Source: Methylobacterium isbiliense (GTDB lineage: Bacteria; Pseudomonadota; Alphaproteobacteria; Rhizobiales; Beijerinckiaceae). From it: a DNA stretch of 57,023 nucleotides. Positions 51,477-57,023 of this stretch are shown here, piece by piece (positions within the stretch are counted from its first letter, which is position 1; each line of letters begins with the position of its first letter). The notes beneath the pieces were generated by a model, which had not been told where the DNA came from, searched no databases, and saw nothing but the letters and a program-made list of their open reading frames with translations. The stretch is from NCBI RefSeq assembly GCF_022179325.1, contig NZ_BPQQ01000056.1:1-57023 (forward strand), written 5' to 3'. The position numbers were made by a program, and so were the translations under genes.

Positions 51477-52262
51477 TCACCGCCGTCCCGGCCAGCCCAG
51501 CGCCCGGCTGATCTCCCCCGCCCAGCCCGGGATCTCGTCGGCGAGGCGCTCCATCCGCGCCTCGTCCATGTACTGCACCGTGCTGGTCACGCTGAACGCC
51601 GCCACGATGGCGCCGCTCGCGTCCCGGATCGGCGCCGCCACGCAGCGGACCTCCGGCTCGTTCTCCTCCCGGTCGAAGGCGACGCCGCGGCGCGCATAGG
51701 CGCGCATGCGGTCGAGCCAGCCCTCCAGGTCCCGCTCGCGCCGCGCGCCGCGCGCCTCGCCCACCGCGTGGAAGCGGCGCCACTCCGCCTCGCCCAGGTC
51801 GAGGATCAGGGCCTTGCCGATCCCCGTCGACCAGACCGGCTGGCGCTCGCCGACCCGCGAACTCACCTCGATGCGCCGCCGTCCCGGGATCTTGTCGAGG
51901 TAGAGCGTCCACTCCCCGTCGAGGACGCCGAGATGGATCGTGTCGTCGCAGACCGCCGAGAGCCGGTCGAGATGGGGCCGGGCCACGCGGGTGAGCGCCA
52001 CGGCGTGCTGGGCGCGAAAGCCGAGTTCGAGCAGCTTCGGCCCCAGGCTGTAGCCCTCGCGCGGCACGAAGTTCAGGTAGCGCCGCTCGGCCAGCGCCGC
52101 GGCGAGGCGGTGGGTCGTGCTGCGCGGGGTGCCGAGGACCGCCGACAGGGCGGCGAGGTCGGTCGCTCCCGCCGCCACCGCCTCCAGGATGTCGAGGCCG
52201 CGCAGCAGCGTCTGGCTGCCCGCCGCAGGCTCCCGCCCCGTTGTTGACGCCTTCGCGCCCAT
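51477..52262 (-). CDS. IclR family transcriptional regulator
   Basis: A 261-residue regulator. The winged helix is at about 15-75 (TLLRGLDILEAVAAGATDLAALSAVLGTPRSTTHRLAAAL in part: LSAVLGTPRSTTHRLAAAL) and the effector domain at about 85-255 (LGPKLLELGFRAQHAV, STGIGKALIL, VAFDREENEPEVRCVAAPI in part), the standard IclR set. Two ATGs are possible, 52280 and 52262; the second is used because the first lies in a half-site of the operator. It is divergent from the FAH-SDR genes and most likely controls them with a sugar-acid effector. Confidence 0.9.
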   Translation of the reverse strand: MGAKASTTGREPAAGSQTLLRGLDILEAVAAGATDLAALSAVLGTPRSTTHRLAAALAERRYLNFVPREGYSLGPKLLELGFRAQHAVALTRVARPHLDRLSAVCDDTIHLGVLDGEWTLYLDKIPGRRRIEVSSRVGERQPVWSTGIGKALILDLGEAEWRRFHAVGEARGARRERDLEGWLDRMRAYARRGVAFDREENEPEVRCVAAPIRDASGAIVAAFSVTSTVQYMDEARMERLADEIPGWAGEISRALGWPGRR

Positions 52263-52291
52263 CCGGCTATCGTCCCACATACAAGAACATC

Positions 52292-52308
52292 ATCCCAACA
52301 TATGGGAT
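52292..52308. promoter_or_regulatory. IclR-type operator palindrome
   Basis: ATCCCAACATATGGGAT has perfect 6-bp arms (ATCCCA/TGGGAT) around ACATA, in the gap between the IclR gene and the divergent FAH gene. A related half-site TCCCACATA (52273-52281) overlaps the first possible IclR start. Size and spacing fit known IclR family sites. Confidence 0.65.
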
Positions 52309-52479
52309 TTTGGGCGAGCCCGCCAGCGGCTGCCCGGGAGGACGCCGATGACCGTGCCCGCACAGCGACCCTGATTCCGATCCGCCGGCCCCGCGCGGCC
52401 CCGCGCGGCCAGGTGGCGCGCCCGCCCGGCCGCCACCCTGCCAAGAAGCACCCTGCACACGCCACCAGGACCCTCCGAC

Positions 52480-53340
52480 ATGAAGCTCTTGCGCTACGGC
52501 CCGGCGGGCCGGGAACGGCCCGGCCTCCTCGATGCGGAGGGCCGCATCCGCGACCTCTCGGCCCACCTGCCCGATCTCGGCCCCGACGCCCTGGCGCCGG
52601 AGCGCCTCGCCGCCCTGGCGCGGCTCGACCCGTCCTCCCTGCCCCTCGTCGAGGGCACGCCGCGGCTCGGCGTGCCGGTCGCGGGCGTGGGCAAGTTCAT
52701 CGCCATCGGCCTCAACTACGCCGACCACGCGGCCGAATCGAACCTGCCGATCCCGACCGAGCCCGTGGTCTTCACCAAGGCGATCTCCTCTCTCAGCGGG
52801 CCGAACGACCCGGTGATGCTGCCGCGCGATTCCGTGAAGGGCGACTGGGAGGTCGAACTCGGGATCGTGATCGGACGGCGCGCCGCCTACGTCGAGGAGG
52901 CGGAGGCGCTCGCCCACGTCGCCGGCTACTGCCTCGTCAACGACGTCAGCGAGCGCGAATTCCAGATCGAGCGCGGCGGCACCTGGGACAAGGGCAAGGG
53001 CTGCGACACCTTCGGGCCGGTCGGACCCTGGCTGGTGACGGCCGACGAGGTCGGCGACCCGCAGGATCTCGACATGTGGCTCGACCTCAACGGCCGGCGC
53101 ATGCAGACCGGCAGCACGCGCACGATGATCTTCGGCTGCGCCGAGATCGTGTCCTACGTCAGCCGCTTCATGACCCTGATGCCGGGGGACATCATCACCA
53201 CCGGCACCCCGCCCGGCGTCGGCATGGGCATCAAGCCCGCGCCCGTCTACCTCAAGCCCGGCGACGTCATGACGCTCGGCATCGCCAAGCTCGGCGAGCA
53301 GCGCCAGGAGGTGATGGCGTGGCGGCGGCAGGAGGGCTGA
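52480..53340 (+). CDS. Fumarylacetoacetate hydrolase family protein
   Basis: A 286-residue FAH-fold enzyme. Motifs: KFIAIGLNYADHAAE, VVFTKAISSLSGPNDPV in part, the metal ligands in DWEVELGIVIG and NDVSEREFQ, then GTPPGVGMGIKP. It carries the N-terminal extension of 2,4-diketo-3-deoxy-L-fuconate / L-rhamnonate hydrolases, which cut diketo acids to pyruvate and lactate. AGGA precedes the ATG by 9 bp. Paired with an SDR dehydrogenase 4 bp downstream, which fits the non-phosphorylating deoxysugar route; ureidoglycolate lyase is the usual but less fitting automatic name. Confidence 0.87.
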   Translation: MKLLRYGPAGRERPGLLDAEGRIRDLSAHLPDLGPDALAPERLAALARLDPSSLPLVEGTPRLGVPVAGVGKFIAIGLNYADHAAESNLPIPTEPVVFTKAISSLSGPNDPVMLPRDSVKGDWEVELGIVIGRRAAYVEEAEALAHVAGYCLVNDVSEREFQIERGGTWDKGKGCDTFGPVGPWLVTADEVGDPQDLDMWLDLNGRRMQTGSTRTMIFGCAEIVSYVSRFMTLMPGDIITTGTPPGVGMGIKPAPVYLKPGDVMTLGIAKLGEQRQEVMAWRRQEG

Positions 53341-53344
53341 GGCG

Positions 53345-54091
53345 ATGACCGACGCGAACCGCTTCCGCAACCGCCGCGCCATCGTCACGGGCGGCGCCTC
53401 CGGCATCGGCCTCACGGTCGCGGCGCGCCTCGCGGCCGAGGGCGCCGCGGTCAGCCTGTGGGACGTCAACGCGGAGGCGCTCGCCCGCGCCAGGACCGAA
53501 TCCGGCGCCGCCGACGTCCAGGCGCTCGACATCGTGGATCCGGCCCGGGTCGAGGCCGCCATGCAGGCGAGCGTCGCGGCCCTCGGCGGCCTCGACGTGC
53601 TGGTCTGCAGCGCCGGCATCACCGGCCCCAACGGCCCGGTGCGGGACTACCCGACCGAGGCCTGGAAGCACGTCTTCGACGTCAACGTCCACGGCCTGTT
53701 CTATTGCAACCGGGCCGCGATCCCGGTTCTGGAGAAGACCGGCTACGGCCGGATCGTCAACGTCGCCTCGATCGCCGGCAAGGAGGGCAACCCGAACGCC
53801 TCCGCCTACAGCGCCTCGAAGGCCGCGGTGATCGGGCTCACCAAGTCGCTGGGCAAGGAACTGGCCAGGACCGACATCCGGGTCAACTGCGTCACCCCGG
53901 CTGCCGTGAAGACCGCCATCTTCGATCAGATGACGCAGGAGCACATCGACTTCATGCTCTCGAAGATCCCGATCGGGCGGTTCGGCACCGTCGACGAGGT
54001 CGCGGCCCTGATCTGCTGGCTGGCGAGCGAGGAGGCCTCCTTCAGCACCGGCGGCGTCTTCGACGTCTCGGGCGGGCGGGCGACCTACTGA
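53345..54091 (+). CDS. Short-chain dehydrogenase/reductase (likely 2-keto-3-deoxy-sugar-acid dehydrogenase)
   Basis: A 248-residue NAD(P)-dependent oxidoreductase. Cofactor motif [12 protein letters not shown] counterpart CSAGI, catalytic serine in [11 protein letters not shown]-x-x-x-K in YSASK, and the end [12 protein letters not shown] are classical SDR features. The aspartate after the second strand (SLWDVNAE) favours NAD. GGAGG lies just before the ATG and only 4 bp separate it from the FAH gene, so they are one operon. With an FAH partner it probably oxidises 2-keto-3-deoxy-L-fuconate or -rhamnonate at C4. Confidence 0.9.
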   Translation: MTDANRFRNRRAIVTGGASGIGLTVAARLAAEGAAVSLWDVNAEALARARTESGAADVQALDIVDPARVEAAMQASVAALGGLDVLVCSAGITGPNGPVRDYPTEAWKHVFDVNVHGLFYCNRAAIPVLEKTGYGRIVNVASIAGKEGNPNASAYSASKAAVIGLTKSLGKELARTDIRVNCVTPAAVKTAIFDQMTQEHIDFMLSKIPIGRFGTVDEVAALICWLASEEASFSTGGVFDVSGGRATY

Positions 54092-54135
54092 CGGCGGCCC
54101 CGGGAGCCGGCGCCGGGCGTGACGACACCCCGCGC

Positions 54136-54171
54136 GGCCGCGCCCCCCGTGCATCCGGGAGTGGCGCGGCC
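54136..54171. terminator. Hairpin after the SDR gene
   Basis: GGCCGCGCC (54136-54144) pairs perfectly with GGCGCGGCC (54163-54171), an 18-nt loop between. It lies 45 bp after the SDR stop and is the likely end of the FAH-SDR message, though no T-run is present. Confidence 0.45.
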
Positions 54172-54195
54172 GGCCGGATCGTGTATAGGAGGGCG

Positions 54196-54225
54196 GCCCC
54201 TCGCCTGACGCATGGCGGGGCTTTT
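54196..54225 (+). terminator. Terminator-like hairpin in the rpsO leader
   Basis: GCCCC-TC-GCC pairs with GGC-GGGGC across an 8-nt loop and is followed by TTTT (54222-54225). It sits 105 bp before the rpsO start and just after a TATAGGAG stretch (54184-54191). It may end the upstream message or act as an attenuator of rpsO-pnp. Confidence 0.5.
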
Positions 54226-54330
54226 CGCTTTGGACGACCGCGCTGGACGACATCCCGGCCCGGCCGCAGCCGGAGCGGAAGCGGCGGCACGCCGCACACG
54301 ACCTCAACCCGTACGCAAGAAGGACACGCG

Positions 54331-54600
54331 ATGTCGATCACGGCGGAGCGCAAGACGGCGCTCATCAAGGACTATGCCCGCGGCGGCGAGGACACCGGTT
54401 CGCCGGAGGTTCAGGTCGCGATCCTCACCGAGCGGATCGCCAACCTCACCGGGCACTTCAAGACCCACACCAAGGACAACCACTCGCGCCGCGGCCTGCT
54501 GAAGCTGGTCTCGCAGCGCCGGTCGCTCCTCGACTACCTGAAGCGCAAGGACGAGGCGCGCTACCGCACCCTCATCGAGCGCCTCGGCATCCGCCGCTAA
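54331..54600 (+). CDS. rpsO: 30S ribosomal protein S15
   Basis: An 89-residue S15, the normal length. It binds 16S rRNA helices 20-22 early in 30S assembly and in many bacteria represses its own mRNA. Conserved features: [18 protein letters not shown] in part ([10 protein letters not shown]), [26 protein letters not shown] in part ([12 protein letters not shown]), [13 protein letters not shown] and the end RLGIRR. AAGGA precedes the ATG by about 7 bp. pnp follows after 272 bp as in most bacteria, but truB, which usually lies just before rpsO, is not here. Confidence 0.97.
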   Translation: MSITAERKTALIKDYARGGEDTGSPEVQVAILTERIANLTGHFKTHTKDNHSRRGLLKLVSQRRSLLDYLKRKDEARYRTLIERLGIRR

Positions 54601-54607
54601 GGCCATC

Positions 54608-54665
54608 GCGCGGTCCGGCCTCTCCGGGCCGCGCTCTCGCCCGGGGGTCCCGAGGAGCCCCGGGC
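54608..54665 (+). other. Two strong hairpins between rpsO and pnp
   Basis: GCGCGGTCCGG/CCGGGCCGCGC (54608-54634, one G-T pair) and GCCCGGGG/CCCCGGGC (54639-54665) are stable stems just after the rpsO stop. In other bacteria PNPase and RNase III control pnp through such structures. No T-run follows. The remaining gap to pnp has no gene. Confidence 0.5.
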
Positions 54666-54872
54666 CCGACGCGGGCTCCCCGTCGCGGGGGGCGCGTCCC
54701 GAGTGGGCCGGAATGGGTCCGGCCGCTCACCCTCCGGGTCCCGCGGGCGTCACCGCCAGGGCAGGATCGCCAGAGGCTCGAGGCAGGATGCGGCCCGCCG
54801 CGATTCCCGAGCCCCTCGCCGTCTTGCGCTGGCGCCGCCCCGCCCGGACCGACCGCATGAAGGCATGACGAC

Positions 54873-57023
<2,151 letters not shown>

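Overview
The window is very GC-rich DNA (roughly 70 percent by eye) with dense coding on both strands. Gene content points to a free-living alphaproteobacterium of the order Hyphomicrobiales, most probably Methylobacterium or a close relative. The evidence is DUF2336 and PAS_5 proteins, a long ftsK followed by lolA-like and xthA genes, a NifU/IscU-type scaffold beside folE and hisI, Tat-exported binding proteins, and strong GC bias at third codon positions. This placement is inference; there is no rRNA in the window. I see no phage, insertion sequence or CRISPR array, so the region looks like core chromosome with a few small accessory patches.

Layout. 1-5.0 kb: small secreted and membrane proteins, a CDF metal-efflux pump, lipB divergent from a fliN-like gene, a tRNA-Leu(GAG), and an FkbM methyltransferase that looks less GC-rich than its surroundings. 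5.2-11.2 kb: a HbpS/GlcG-like protein followed by a complete peptide-type ABC importer (Tat-exported binding protein, two permeases, one fused double ATPase). 11.4-18.3 kb: DUF2189 membrane protein, beta-lactamase-fold hydrolase, nitronate monooxygenase-like protein, M20 amidohydrolase, metallo-beta-lactamase-fold protein, cutA and NAD kinase. 18.5-22.4 kb: a small AT-richer orphan gene, a soluble tandem-PAS chemoreceptor, and a TetR regulator divergent from a TspO-like membrane protein. 22.4-29.5 kb: DUF2336 and lytic transglycosylase genes, flavin reductase, nitroreductase, and a YfhO-like membrane protein overlapping a secreted protein. 29.5-32.8 kb: an EamA exporter divergent from a MocR regulator, then hicAB with an apparently damaged hicA start. 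32.9-41.7 kb: thrS, yidD with an Fe-S scaffold, folE-hisI, patatin, CBS protein, rhomboid, PAS_5 and PilZ proteins. 41.9-50.1 kb: glutamine-dependent nadE, an ftsK-like translocase without membrane segments, lolA-like and xthA. 50.1-57.0 kb: a PAS/HTH regulator, an IclR-FAH-SDR catabolic module, then rpsO and pnp, with pnp cut by the window end.

The most unusual signal is a 127-bp dispersed element present twice in opposite orientation (29524-29650 and 41774-41900). It is about 92 percent identical without gaps and has three hairpins whose stems are unchanged. Both copies sit exactly between convergent genes and touch the stop codon of the minus-strand gene. Other points of interest are a strong minus-strand intrinsic terminator with no gene in front of it (39966-39998), the membrane-less ftsK with hexapeptide repeats, a 24-residue membrane peptide whose ribosome binding site is in a hairpin, and a clear IclR-type operator palindrome.
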